Shown: in pieces, positions 33,917 to 45,000 of the stretch
Numbering within the stretch: position 1 is the first letter of the stretch
Layout: each line of letters begins with the position of its first letter
NCBI GenBank assembly: GCA_038030265.1
Contig: CM075939.1
Span: 24,347,253-24,411,252, forward strand
Source of the DNA: Corythucha ciliata
Lineage: Eukaryota; Arthropoda; Insecta; Hemiptera; Tingidae
Reading direction: 5' to 3'
DNA: 64,000 nucleotides
Made by a program: the position numbers and the translations under genes
Notes under the pieces: model-generated
The model's database searches: none
Told to the model about the DNA's origin: nothing
Seen by the model: the letters and a program-made list of their open reading frames with translations, nothing else

Positions 33917-36900
33917 ATGGACAAAAAAACTGGAATAACAATTTTAATTTTTCAAATTTGTTTGATTGTGGCGTTTGCCTGTCTAGCCGATTATGATTCT
34001 GATGCTGAAATGTCGGCAATATCATACTCAAGTATTACTTTAACTCTGCACTGCTCATTTTGTTTTAATAGGTTGTAATAATTGACGGTTGTGATGACGA
34101 AGCAACGTTATGTAAGTGTTTCAGGACGTCCAAGTTCTCGCATTTATAGGTGTCGGCCTATTAATGGCATATTTGCAACATTTCATGTTCTCGTCACTGG
34201 GTCTTGTGTTTCTCGTGTGTGGATTGGCAACGCAGTACGGTCTGATTTGTTCGGCGATGTTCGGCCCTTTGAAAATTGACATTAACAAGTGAGAATAATC
34301 CTCGAGCCAATAATTAGAAGTTATAGAGGGGAGGGAAGGTCAAGTGGTGTAGACTATTTCAGGGAGAAGTGACGGGCATCGTCGTTTTGATTTCTATGGG
34401 AGCGTCTTTTGGAAAAGTCACGCCCGGTCAAATACTCATTCTTGTCGTGATTGAAGTTCCGATCTATTTGATTAATCTTCAAATTCAAAACAAACTCCAA
34501 GTATTTACTAGTTTAAAATGGCCTTTAGAATAACCCAATTAAAACTTTAATTTTTATTTGCACGTAGGTTGTTGACATCGGCGGAGGAACTTCAGTACAT
34601 CTCTTTGCAGCGTACTTTGGAATGATTGCAAGCAAAGTCTTGGGGTGCCCTAAAGGCAGCGTTATGGAAACGAGTTCATACTATTCCGATGTCTTCTCTT
34701 TGACAGGTAGACAAAAAAAATAAAATTGAATAACACTTTGTTCGTCTTCTCTTGCTTTACGCTTTCTAGGAACTGTATTTCTTTGGATTTACTGGCCGAG
34801 TTTCAACGCTTACGGTTGCATCACGCCCGATGGACAACAGCGTGCTGTAGTCAACACTTATCTCGCTCTTCTGGCGTCCTGTGTGACCTCGTTCGCTATG
34901 TCATCCTTGTCACACAAGGACAAGAAATTGACAATGGTATGATTATTTAAAATGTTGTGGATTTTCATTCCTTATTCAAACCTCTATTTCGTCGAATTGG
35001 CTCCTGTACAACATAATTTCAGAATTCCAGGGATTTTCTCCCTATCAAAAACCACATTTTGTGGGCATTAGCTCTTTATAAAATCAGTTTCGCAGGTTTG
35101 GTTACTGCGACAAACTAATTTGGTGAAAAACGATCGATGAAAAAACAATCGTGATTTTGGATTTTTAAAACACCAATTTCGCCGAAGATTTTCCAACTTG
35201 CATAGATTTTGACCCTTCAAAACACAATTTCACGGACTTTTAGATCTCCAGTTTCTCAAGTTTGGCAGATTCATAAAACTAATTTTGCTATTTCTAAAAC
35301 CAAATTCTTGGATTTAGTTTATTTAAAAACGAAATTTCGTGATTTTGCCTCTTTCAAACCCGAATTTTGCTGTGGATTTCTGCTCTTCCATAACCAAATG
35401 TCGTGGATTTTTCTCCTTGAAAACAAAGTTTCGCGAATTTTTGCAATTTCAACCAATAGTTTTGCGTATTCTTAGTCGTTCATGTACCAATCTATTCGTG
35501 GGCTTACTCTTTCTAGGATCATTTTCGTTAGTTAAAAATTACAAAATTGCAAATACGTGTCGATTTGCAGCTCTCTATCGTCATTTCACATATGGAATCC
35601 GCAACTTGACATATGTGAGGACAAGTACTAGTACTTTTGAGTAACTATCACGTAAAGTGCCATTAAAAGTTACTGGTATGGTGTGGCAGTATACGTGTTG
35701 ATTTGCAGCTCTCTATCGTCATTTCACATATGGAATCCGCAAATTAGTACGTCCCCGGACGCGTTAGCGCGCCTCGATGGTGTAATGGATACAATGCTCG
35801 CTTCGTAACCCAGCGGGCCTGGGTTCGAATCCAGCTATTGCCCATTACACTATAAGGCTGCGGCGAGCTGTGACACGGCTCACTCGGCTTCGTGTGGGCG
35901 TTCACGGCGGTGTGCGTATGACAAACCGCGCATCGACCGAAACGCCCGCGTAGTACGGGTGTGAAGTGCATAGCTGATGGAGTCACAGGGTATGGCGTAA
36001 GGGCCACAAGAGCTTAGGCGCCAGCGGGCTCGGTAGATCCGAGTCCGCACCCTCAAAAAAAAAAAAAAAAAAAACGTCCCCGGATTTCCCGTCAGATGTG
36101 GTTGACAGGGAAAAAATCCATCCAACGGATGACGCATTTTTTAATAGTGGACTTGCGAAATCGCTCAAAGATTTACATTTGTATTTTCATCATTAATAAT
36201 TAAAACCCCACGACAGAGGCTGCTGAGATGGATTTTAACCGGTTAACTGTGCTCGGGCAGCATTCATTCTCGGGCCGGCACAATTCTAGATGCGAGAGCG
36301 GCACATGAGTCTAGATGCGAGAGGCATCTTGAATTGTGGTGGGGGTCACAAACAAGATCCTCCACGGTTTTTTATCAATTTTACCCGTGAACACTGGTGT
36401 AGTCAGCTCGAGGCAAAAGGGTGGGCCGGTTTTCGAAATTCCTCAAAAATCATCCTCATTATGCATATAAACTAATACGCCATCGTGTCATAGTAGTAAC
36501 TAGGGCGGCCGATTGGTTAATTTCTGGGGCTCCAGTTAGCGCTAAGATCGCGTTTTATATTGTATCTACTCGTACCTTCTAATTTTAGCCTATGCGTCGT
36601 TGCACCTCAAAACCGCGAATTTGTGCGTCCTCTTGCTTTTTCTCAATTTTGGCCTTGAATTAGCTTTCTCAAATTTTTATCCGTGAATTAGCACTTTTTT
36701 CAAAATTATAGCTGCGAATTCGCACTTTTCATTGATTTTCACCGGAGATCGGAGGGGTTTTCTCAATTTTAGTTGGGAATTACTGCGCTTTCTCAATTTT
36801 AGTTGCGAATTAGCGATATTTCTCTCAATTTAACCTGAGAATCAGCGATTTTTCTCACATTCAGTCCAGTATTGGAGCTTTTTCTCAATTTTAGAAGTGA

Positions 36901-39900
36901 TTTTTCCTTCTTTAGTCATGAATTAGATCTTTTTCGGCATCACTGTATTTCTTTTACTTCTTGTAATGCACTTCAATGTTCTTTTAGGGAAGAAAATATC
37001 CGCCCCAAATAATTTGTGTGCATAGATGACCACAGATTTGTGTTGTATGCTCTTTAAAACGTGAATAATAAAGTAAATAAATACATAAGTACATAAATAA
37101 ACTCAAATCATCTTGAAATTCCGTTGGAAAAACCTAATTTAAAAAAAAAAAAAATGCCGTGTTTCGCACGAAAACACGAAAATCAACATTTCACGCCTAA
37201 AATAGTGAAAATTGATTTAAAAAACACTAATTGAATATTCGCGAATAAAATTTGGAAATAGCACTAATGTATGGCTGAAGTTAAAGACAAAAATGATAAC
37301 TCGTGGCTAGAATTGAGAATAACAATGAAGCACCGGCTCTATGCTCTCGGTTAAAATTGAGAAAAAACACTAATTTGTGGTAGAATTGAGAAAGGCTCTA
37401 AATCGGCGGCTAAAGTCAAGGAAAAGTGGCAATTTGTGACTGAAATTGAAAAAACCCCTGATTTCAGGTTAAAATGGAGAATAACGCTCCATAAATAATG
37501 GCTCATTCTCGACTTAAATACAGGGTGAATTTTTGGTAGTGTTGCAAAAAAAAATAGGCAAAAACTGCATGGAAAATGGAATAAAACGCGACCTTTCTGA
37601 GCGTTATATCGTGCACCGTTTTTTGTAATTTCCCTTGAAATTTTGATTTTTTGGCAAAAGCTGTCAATTTGTCAGCTGTCACTTCATTAAAGTTCAAATG
37701 TGACCACACGTTCTGAAAGCTAGGAAAAGTATCTTTTAGATTGATGTTCGTGTCACTTTGCGTGAGAATACTGGAAACACTCTTTTTCGATGCTCAAAGT
37801 TGGTTTCAAGGGTAGTTTTTTTTGACAGATTTCTGAAAATTTCCCCCTCCCACCGTTTTTTTTTTCGCATCTGCAAGCTATCACAAAAACTTGCGTATGA
37901 TATAAGCTTTCTAATGAACCCTCACTTTTTTGAATTAGTCGTCCGGAACTCTTTAAAACATGGCCCGTTTTATGAAAAATCGTGATGTTTCAAACGAAAA
38001 TTAACCTTGAGAACAAACGATTGAAGTCAGAGCCTATGATAAAAATAAGTGCTTCTAAATTCGATGGGAGCGTTTTAGAGATGCAATGACAATCCTACAA
38101 CTCCGTGCCCATACTCGTGACAAACTTTCGGAATCTACAGCGACTCCCTCTCCAAGGTGTGCCAACTTCCGCCTTCTGTACTTCCAAAAATACGAAAAAC
38201 TTAAGCGATTTTCAGTTATGTCGAATTCGGGGGAACTAAAACGTCCGGATACACGTCTATTTTCTAATCGATCGCTCTTTTTATTTAATCTAGACTAGAC
38301 TATTAGAGTAAAGCTCAGAGTACAACACTAGGAGTATTTTTTATTATTGAGTAATGTTATTTTCAAAATGACTTCCACCATTTCTAATGCACGCTCTTGC
38401 TCGCTTCCTCATCGCCACAACAGGCACTTTGAAAGTCAGCATTTCCCGAAGATCGTGCACAGCTAAATTTATTCTTTCCCGCAATTCGTCTTCTGTGGCT
38501 ATTGATGTCTTATACTGAGGAATCTTCTCTTTGAGGAATCCCCAGACGAAAAAATCCATTGGATTAAGGTCCGGGGATCTAGCAGGCCAAGTGACGATAC
38601 CACCTCTTCCAATCCACGGTGTTGCCTTACTCTAATTGAGTAATGGGGTGGAGCGCCGTCGTGCTGGAAAATCAGGGCTTCCCTAGTTTCTCCGTCAACT
38701 TGCTGGAGTAAACCTGGGAGATCGTTTTGCAGGAAGTTCAAGTACGACTCTCCATTTAAATTTTGCTGGAACTCATGAGGGCCAATCAATTTATTCCCAA
38801 CTAGCCCTGCCCACAAGTTAATTTTGAATTTATGTTGAAAGGAGCATTCACGAGAAGCCATCGGATTTGCTTGTTCCCATGCAACGATGAAGGTTGTGGG
38901 CATTGAAGACTCCTTCTCTCGTGAACAGAGACTCGTCTGTCCATAAGATACGGCGCAAGAAATGAGGCTCCTCTATGTCGGAATTGAGCAGCCATCGGTA
39001 AAAATGGACTCTAGCAGGCAGATCAGGATTACGGTCAGGATACCGACGCCTGTATTCCCTCTGAGCTGCAAAAATATGCAAAAAAAAAAAACCGTGGGAG
39101 GGGGAAATTTTCAGAAATCTGTCAAAAAAAACTACCCTTGAAACCTTCAACTTTGAGCATCGAAAAAGAGTGTTTCCAGTATTCTCACGCAAAGTGACAC
39201 GAACATCAATCTAAAAGATACTTTTCCTAGCTTTCAGAACGTGTGGTCACATTTGAACTTTAATGAAGTGACAGCTGACAAATTGACAGCTTTTGCCAAA
39301 AAATCAAAATTTCAAGGGAAATTACAAAAAAAATCATATCTCCTAAACGGTGCACGATATAACGCTCGGAAAGGTCGCGTTTTATTCCATTTTCCATGCA
39401 GTTTTTGCCTATTTTTTTGCAACACTACCAAAAATTCACCCTGTAGAGAATAACTGATAATTGTTATGGCTAAAATTAAGACAAGGCGCTAAATTCGTGG
39501 CTAAAATTGACAAAAAGTGTTTATGTACGTATGGCTATAAAATTGGGGAACATATCATAATTTGCGTCTAGAATGTAGAAAAACTGTAAATTCTCAGCTA
39601 AGAAAATTAAAAAGCGCTAATTTGTGGCTAATATTGAGAAAAATGGCTGATTCATGGCTAGAATCGAGAAACAGTGCTAGTAGGTACCTATGCACACAAA
39701 AATAACATAAATAAAGATGTGAAAAGGGTATCTGGAACGTATTGATTGACAAGTATGTAAGTACAAATACAATTTGAGAAAAAACGCTAATATTTGCGGC
39801 CAAAATTGGGAAACACTCTAATTTCCGTTAAAAAAACTCCAATTTGCGGCTAAAGTTAAGAAAAAACCCAAATTTGCGGTTCAAATTGAGAAAAAGCACT

Positions 39901-41506
39901 AGTAAACCAGAATGTTAAAATTGAGAAAAAGCTCTAGTTGACAGCTAAAATTGAGAACAAATTTCAATTAGCGACTGAAATGAAAAAGAACCTCATTCGA
40001 GTTAAATAGGAGAAAAACGCTGATTCGTGACTGAAATAGAGAAAAAGGATAAGTTTTATGGCTAAAATTAAGACAAATCGCTAAGTTCACGGCTAAAATT
40101 GAGTGGCTATAAAACTGAAAAAAAGCTCGCGATTCGCGGGTAAAATTGAGAGAAACTGATATTTTCTGCTAAAATTGAAAAAAAGTGCTAATTTGCGGAT
40201 AATACTGAAAAAATGCGCTAATTTGTGTTGGAAATTGAGAAAAAACGCGTACTTGCGACAAAAATGGAGAAAAAGAGTTAGTTCACAGCCGGTTCACAGC
40301 TAAAATAAAGAAAAATTCCAATTCCATGATAAAACGAAAAAAATACCCTGATTCGAGAGTAAAATGGAGAAAAATTCTGCTTCACGGCTAAAATTGATTA
40401 AAACTGATGACTTGCGGCTGAAATTGACAATAAAGCGCTACTTCACATTGAGGAAAAACGGTTATTTGTTGCGAAAATTGAGAGAAATAGTGTCAAAATT
40501 ACATCATTTGTAGAGAAATTTCCTCGTAATTATTGGGTCTAAATATATCCGCGAAATTGCTGTACGTATAGTTTCCGGTCATTGTTAGAGCCAGAGTTTT
40601 CATCCTTGATTAAATAGTTGGTTCATTATACGCTGTTTCAGGCTCACATTCAGAATGCTTCCCTCGCAGGAGGTGTTGCTATCGGTGGATCAGCAGATCT
40701 TATCCTGGGCCCATGGGTGGCAGTACTAGCTGGAGTGCTAGCCTCTATTTTAAGTGCTTTAGGATTTATTGTTATTCAGGTTTGTGTTATTTATTTGACG
40801 GTACTGACACGGCCTAATTTATTTCGAGATCTACCCCCCTCCCCCTACTCGCCAATCCCCTATACAAACAACAGCCTTGGCTAACTAGAAGAGTTCAACT
40901 CCATGATACATGTGGGATTCACAATTTACATGGATTACCCTCACTTTTTGGCGGTCTCTTGACGTGTCTCGCGTCGTGGAAAGCTTCACAGGACATCTAT
41001 GGATACAAGTTTGTTCAAGTACAGGTTTTTTAATGACCGCTCCAGGGTTTAATTTCATCGAGTGTTTTCCCTCCAGGCTCTACCGATATTTTCCGGCTAG
41101 AACACCTCCTGTGATTTCGGCAGAATACCTCGATATCAAGAAACACGATCCAAACATTGAGCCTGGTGAGGGTCGATCCGCTGGAATTCAAGCCTGCTAC
41201 CAAATTCTATGGACCTTCTCAACTTTAATCGTCGCTATTACTTCGGGGGCTTTAACAGGTTTGTAACAAGAGTAACCCAACTCGATTCATCTATCGTGCT
41301 TTACGTTGCGCCTATTTCGAATAGGCCTTTTGATGAGATTCTGTGAGAAATTGACTGGCTCGGTGTCAGAAGAAAAATTCTACAACGACGACGTGTTCTG
41401 GGTCCTACCTGATGAAAAGACAGTTGTCGAAAATAAAATTGAGACTAGCGAAGGAAACGTTAGCCATTCCAGTCGAACTCTAGACATAAATAACCGTCAA
41501 GTTTAA
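33917..41506 (+). CDS. Rh-type ammonium/ammonia transporter
   Basis: Integral membrane channel of the Amt/Rh family that conducts NH3/NH4+ and probably CO2 across the plasma membrane. Exons: 33917-34031, 34117-34288, 34353-34500, 34568-34706, 34770-34936, 40642-40779, 40875-41008, 41077-41258, 41325-41506; all junctions are GT-AG and in frame, giving 458 aa, the usual Rh length. Landmarks: MFQDVQVLAFIGVGLLMAYL, GASFGKVTPGQ, the first pore histidine in SVHLFAAYFG (about His156), AHIQNASLAGGVAIG, and the second pore histidine in HDTCGIHNLHG (about His309). The C-terminal tail includes FWVLPDE. Intron 5 is 5.7 kb and holds a SINE, a dead mariner and satellite arrays; the others are 59-95 bp. Several acceptors (34116, 34352, 40874) have weak pyrimidine tracts and were chosen to restore conserved residues. 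AATAAA overlaps the stop. Subtype within the Rh family cannot be assigned. Confidence 0.9.
34970..35520 (+). repeat. Degenerate tandem repeat, family B, in Rh intron 5
   Basis: Units such as TTTCGTGGATTTTGCTC and TTTCAAAACC, period about 29 bp, all plus orientation. Confidence 0.75.
35554..35742 (+). repeat. Pair of ~50-bp direct repeats
   Basis: The segment beginning ACGTGT(C/T)GATTTGCAGC and running through CATATGGAATCCGCAA occurs at 35554-35604 and again at 35692-35742 with one or two differences. Between them lies a short palindrome (ACAAGTACTAGTACTTTT). It lies just before the SINE. Confidence 0.75.
35760..36073 (+). mobile_element. SINE family 1, copy 1 (tRNA-derived)
   Basis: The head resembles tRNA-Thr, with an A box (TGGTGTAATGG), an anticodon loop TTCGTAA and a B box (GGTTCGAATCC). 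A GC-rich body of about 200 bp and an A tail of about 20 follow. A perfect 11-bp target duplication ACGTCCCCGGA flanks it at 35749-35759 and 36074-36084. Copy 2 at 63607-63912 differs at only a few positions. It is inserted in Rh intron 5. Confidence 0.9.
36085..36589. other. Intronic sequence in Rh intron 5, nothing recognised
   Basis: No gene, repeat array or element is recognised in this part of the intron. A short duplicated TCTAGATGCGAGAG occurs near 36284-36325. Confidence 0.4.
36590..37500. repeat. Family A arrays in opposite orientations
   Basis: About 36590-36945 carries family A in plus orientation; about 37180-37500 carries it in minus orientation. Between them is unrelated A/T-rich sequence. 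Both lie in Rh intron 5 just before the mariner element. Confidence 0.7.
37521..39443. mobile_element. Tc1/mariner-type transposon with ~350-bp TIRs
   Basis: A 1923-bp element flanked by TA on both sides (37519-37520, 39444-39445). The ends CAGGGTGAATTTTTGGTAGT and its inverse begin near-identical inverted repeats of about 350 bp. One strand encodes a broken transposase (see 38344-39100). It lies in Rh intron 5. Confidence 0.92.
38344..39100 (-). pseudogene. Broken Tc1/mariner-superfamily transposase
   Basis: Pieces in order: RYPDRNPDLPARVHFYRWLL, ILWTDESLFTREGVFNAHN (first Asp), INLWAGLVGNKLIGPHEF, SYLNFLQNDLPGLLQQVDG, FQHDGAPPHYS (second Asp), ARSPDLNPMDFFVWG (third acidic position) and a C-terminal FKVPVVAMRKRARACI region ending in TAA. 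Breaks: one frameshift near 38880 after FNAHNLH and a second near 38625 after VRQH, where part of the linker is missing. The N-terminal DNA-binding region is largely deleted, RYPDRN being joined directly to the catalytic domain. The copy cannot encode an active enzyme. Confidence 0.85.
39455..40500 (-). repeat. Degenerate tandem repeat, family A, in Rh intron 5
   Basis: About 1 kb of minus-orientation family A units (GCTAATTTGCGGCTAAAATT then GAGAAAAA), period about 30 bp, resuming directly after the mariner element. Confidence 0.8.
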
Positions 41507-41510
41507 TAAA
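41505..41510 (+). promoter_or_regulatory. Polyadenylation signal of the Rh gene
   Basis: AATAAATAAA begins within the TAA stop codon of the Rh transporter; another AATAAA occurs near 41526. The 3' UTR would be very short. Confidence 0.55.
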
Positions 41511-41964
41511 TAAAAGTAAAAAAGCAATAAATTAATAAAACACTGTCGTTTTTGGATGACAAAATGTTTGTTGTACCCCTCACTTCACTCTCATGTACAA
41601 CGCATGAACGGGTCATGTTTGCACGTCGTTCATTAGAACGAACCGACTTGCCAGTGATATAGGAATTGAACAGAAAACAGATACGGTGTCGGCTTGTTTT
41701 CCCAACTTAAATGAAATTTTTCAGTTTTGAATTTTATTGTAAGGAAAACTACGTGGCTTTGTCGATTTTGAAGAGCTCAAAGTGAGTGAACTTTTACTAT
41801 TATTGATCAGTTTTAAAATTAGTTAAATCTAATGTGAGAGAACTGCTCGCTACTGCTATTGTCTGATGAACACTTTCAGCTGGTTCTTGTCTTCTTCGTC
41901 ATGAAGAGAAACCAAAAATTTGAATGAACAGAAACTGTGAAGCCTTACCAACTAACAAGTTGAA
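41511..41964. other. Convergent spacer between Rh and HDC
   Basis: Rh (+) and HDC (-) transcripts end toward each other here. No gene or repeat array is recognised. Confidence 0.45.
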
Positions 41965-41970
41965 TTTATT
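41965..41970 (-). promoter_or_regulatory. Candidate polyadenylation signal of HDC
   Basis: AATAAA on the minus strand 64 bp beyond the HDC stop; a closer one at 42023-42028 lies almost at the stop. Confidence 0.45.
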
Positions 41971-42033
41971 TGTCAAGAGACGGTCCAAGTGTTAACCCGA
42001 GGCATGTTAATTTAAGCAATGGTTTATTAGCTT

Positions 42034-45000
42034 CTAACGAGGATTCGGAGATTTACGCCTCAGGTTGGGCGATTTCGCTGGGGATTTGTTTTGTTGCTCA
42101 ATGTACTCGGGCGATGGTGTCAGAGATGCTCGTCTGCTAGTCAGAGCGTTGTTGTCCTTCTTGCTCGGCAAGTGGACCATCGTGTCCAGGTGACGAAACC
42201 TACGACATAATAGGCGTATTGAAAAGAAGACAAGATTTTCGTCATTAGGGAAGAACAAACAGAACAGGGGACAGGGCAAACAGTATCACATGCCACTGCT
42301 GTTGGCACAACTTATAAAAGAAATCGCAGAAGGTGCCATGCCCAGGAAAAACTCATAAAAGATAGCGCAGCAGGTGCCATGCCCAGGGACGGCTCATAAA
42401 GGAAATCGCAGCAAGGGCCATGCCCAGGGATTCAGGGAATGGGAGACTTGAACTGTACAGTTCTTGAGCAAAAATGAAAATTCTTCGGGGAGATCCCCCA
42501 TAGGCACTGTATTACCTAACTGCAAGTTCATTAGCACCAGCCTCGTGGAACAGAAACGCTAGTGGCCAGCTTATCCATGAAGCTCTGCAGTAGTAAAGTA
42601 AACCGCTGATTATTGTTATTATTTTTAAACTAATAAAAAAACAACAAAAACTTACATCGGCGTATGGACTTCGTCATGTCCATTCTCTGAAGTCGTTTCA
42701 GCGAAGTCATCCTCGTCTTCTGTAACGTGAGAAGTGTGACGTCGGCCAGGCAGAGATTTGGCACACTTGGGATTGTAGATTTTTGGATCGGAGACCATAC
42801 GAACGAAGAATGACCGTTTATACGCGAGCGTCTCTCGTTTTTTCTTTTCAAGAAGCTCGAAAACTTCGTCGGACACTTCCTCACGTTCCTGGCACGATGT
42901 TGACAAAGCGGCATTATTACGGGATGAAGTGTGAGGAGAGTTTTTTCGTTTTCACTTTTAAAACTCACCTCTCCTTTTTCAATTTCAGACTCTTCCAAGA
43001 GCTCGGAGGCATGCTCTTTTATGACCTCCCAGGCGTAGTCTGAAAGTATATAAAAGGCCTTAGAGATGAAGTTCACGTACGGTATTTAGGACTTCGATGA
43101 TTTCTTAAATTGGAATAATATGGACGAAGATTTTCGGTGTTTATCGAAAATGTCATAGCGGATAGTATACGTCATGATTTGCCCTTGCCCTCAATTCTAA
43201 CGAGCCACGAATTATAATTTTTACCAATTTTATGCGAAAGAGCACTTTTCTGATTTCAGCCTTGAATACTTGTGTTATTTCTGAAATTGTACCCACGGAA
43301 TTGTCCCAGTGTCACAGCAATTTTTTTTTTTTTGTGAGTTTGTAAAACTAACCTTCTCAATTTTAGCCGCGAATTAGCGGGTTTTTCTCAATTTAAGCCG
43401 CAAACTAGCGCTTTTCTCGATTTTACCTGGAAATGTAGAGTTGTTCTCAATTTTTGCCGGAATTCCGCGTTTTTCTCAATTCTAGCCGTGAATTATCATC
43501 CCCCCCCCCCATTTTAGCCGTGAATCACCGCTCTTCCTCGATTTCGGGCCACGATAAAAAACTACTTATGATTAGCGGCTAAAATAGAATAAAAAGCACT
43601 CAATTCCGGCTAAAGTTGAAAAATAATCGCTAATTCGTGGCTAAATCAAGAAAAAGTTCGTATTTACACGTACAAAAATTGAGAACGTGAGAATGGTAGC
43701 TGGACAAGTTCGTGGATACAATTTCAGGGGGGAAAAAAATATTCGCGGCTAAAATTGGGAAAGAGCTCTAAATTTATGGATAAAATGGAGGGGAAAATTA
43801 TAATTAGTAGATTCGAGATACGCAGTCTGTTTTGGAGGACAAATAGCCGAAGCTGTAAATTTTGGAGGATGATTGGCCACGAAATTGAATATTTCAGAGG
43901 AGAATCAGGCGCGAAATTGTTAGTTCCCTACGAGCAATAGTCGCGAAATGAATGGTTTTGAATAATAACCATCCGCGCGATTGCGAGTGTCGCGAAATTG
44001 CAACTTTTGTTGAAAAATTAGCGACGAAACTGTAATGCCCATATTTATGAACGTTCTTTGACGTTAAGGAACCCTTTAAATTCGTTAGAACAGATGTTTA
44101 ATATTGTGACAAAACCGTTCTCAACGGTTCCTTGACTCAAGGAAGCTTCAAGGAACGTTCATAAATACGGGCCCTAGTCACGAAGGATCCTAGCGGTTTA
44201 GGGGGATACATAGCCAGCAAATTGAAGTCGCACGGCTAAATGGCCAAGCAATTGCAAGTTTCGGAGGATAAACAGCAGAACTGAAAATTTGAGAGGATAA
44301 CATAATATTCACGAAATTAATCATTCCGGAGGATGATTATGGGTGAAATTGCATGTACCCTGAAAGCAATAGTCCAAAATGTATGACTATGAATAATAAT
44401 AATAATGTGCGGATTGCATTGATAAAATTGCCGCGAACTTGCTGGGAGAGAGAGGGGGGTCAATAGCTATGAATTGCTTGTTTCGAGGGTCACATAGCCG
44501 TGAAATCGGAACTTTCAAGGGAATAATAAATAGCCTCTAAATTGAAGTTTTTGTAACTAAAGCCCTGTTTACACGGAATCTCACTCCTAAATTTCGCACA
44601 GATTCAGTGAAATTGATGTCAATATCACATCATCTCACACAAATCTTTTCCTTGAACACACAGAACCGACTTTTTCAGGTTTTGCTTCCTCTATAAAACA
44701 ATTTTGCAGGACTGGCTCCCCAATAAAAAGCCAATTTCACGTGGTTGACCCATTCAAGAACCAATTCCGCCTTTTGCTCCGTAAAAAAAGAGCTATTCCA
44801 TTGATTTGGCTCCTTCATAAATCAAATTTCGTCGATCTGGCATTTTTCAAGGAAACGGTTGATTCCCGAGTACTTCCTAATTATTTGTTGTGTCGAAGGC
44901 TAAATATTTGTGGATTTCACATGTTTAAGACAAATTTCGGGGATTTGGCAGTTTTAACCCCCATGCGGGTTTGACACTCTCGGAACTTAATTTCGCAGTT

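Noticed and set aside
35744..36168. Open frames on the minus strand over the SINE at 35.8-36.1 kb
   Set aside because: They lie within the SINE and its tail; the same peptide appears from the second SINE copy at 63.6 kb. Frames in a repeated tRNA-derived element are not evidence of a gene.
42300..42430. Possible CRISPR-like direct repeats
   Set aside because: Only three ~50-bp units without spacers, in a eukaryotic intron; it is a minisatellite.
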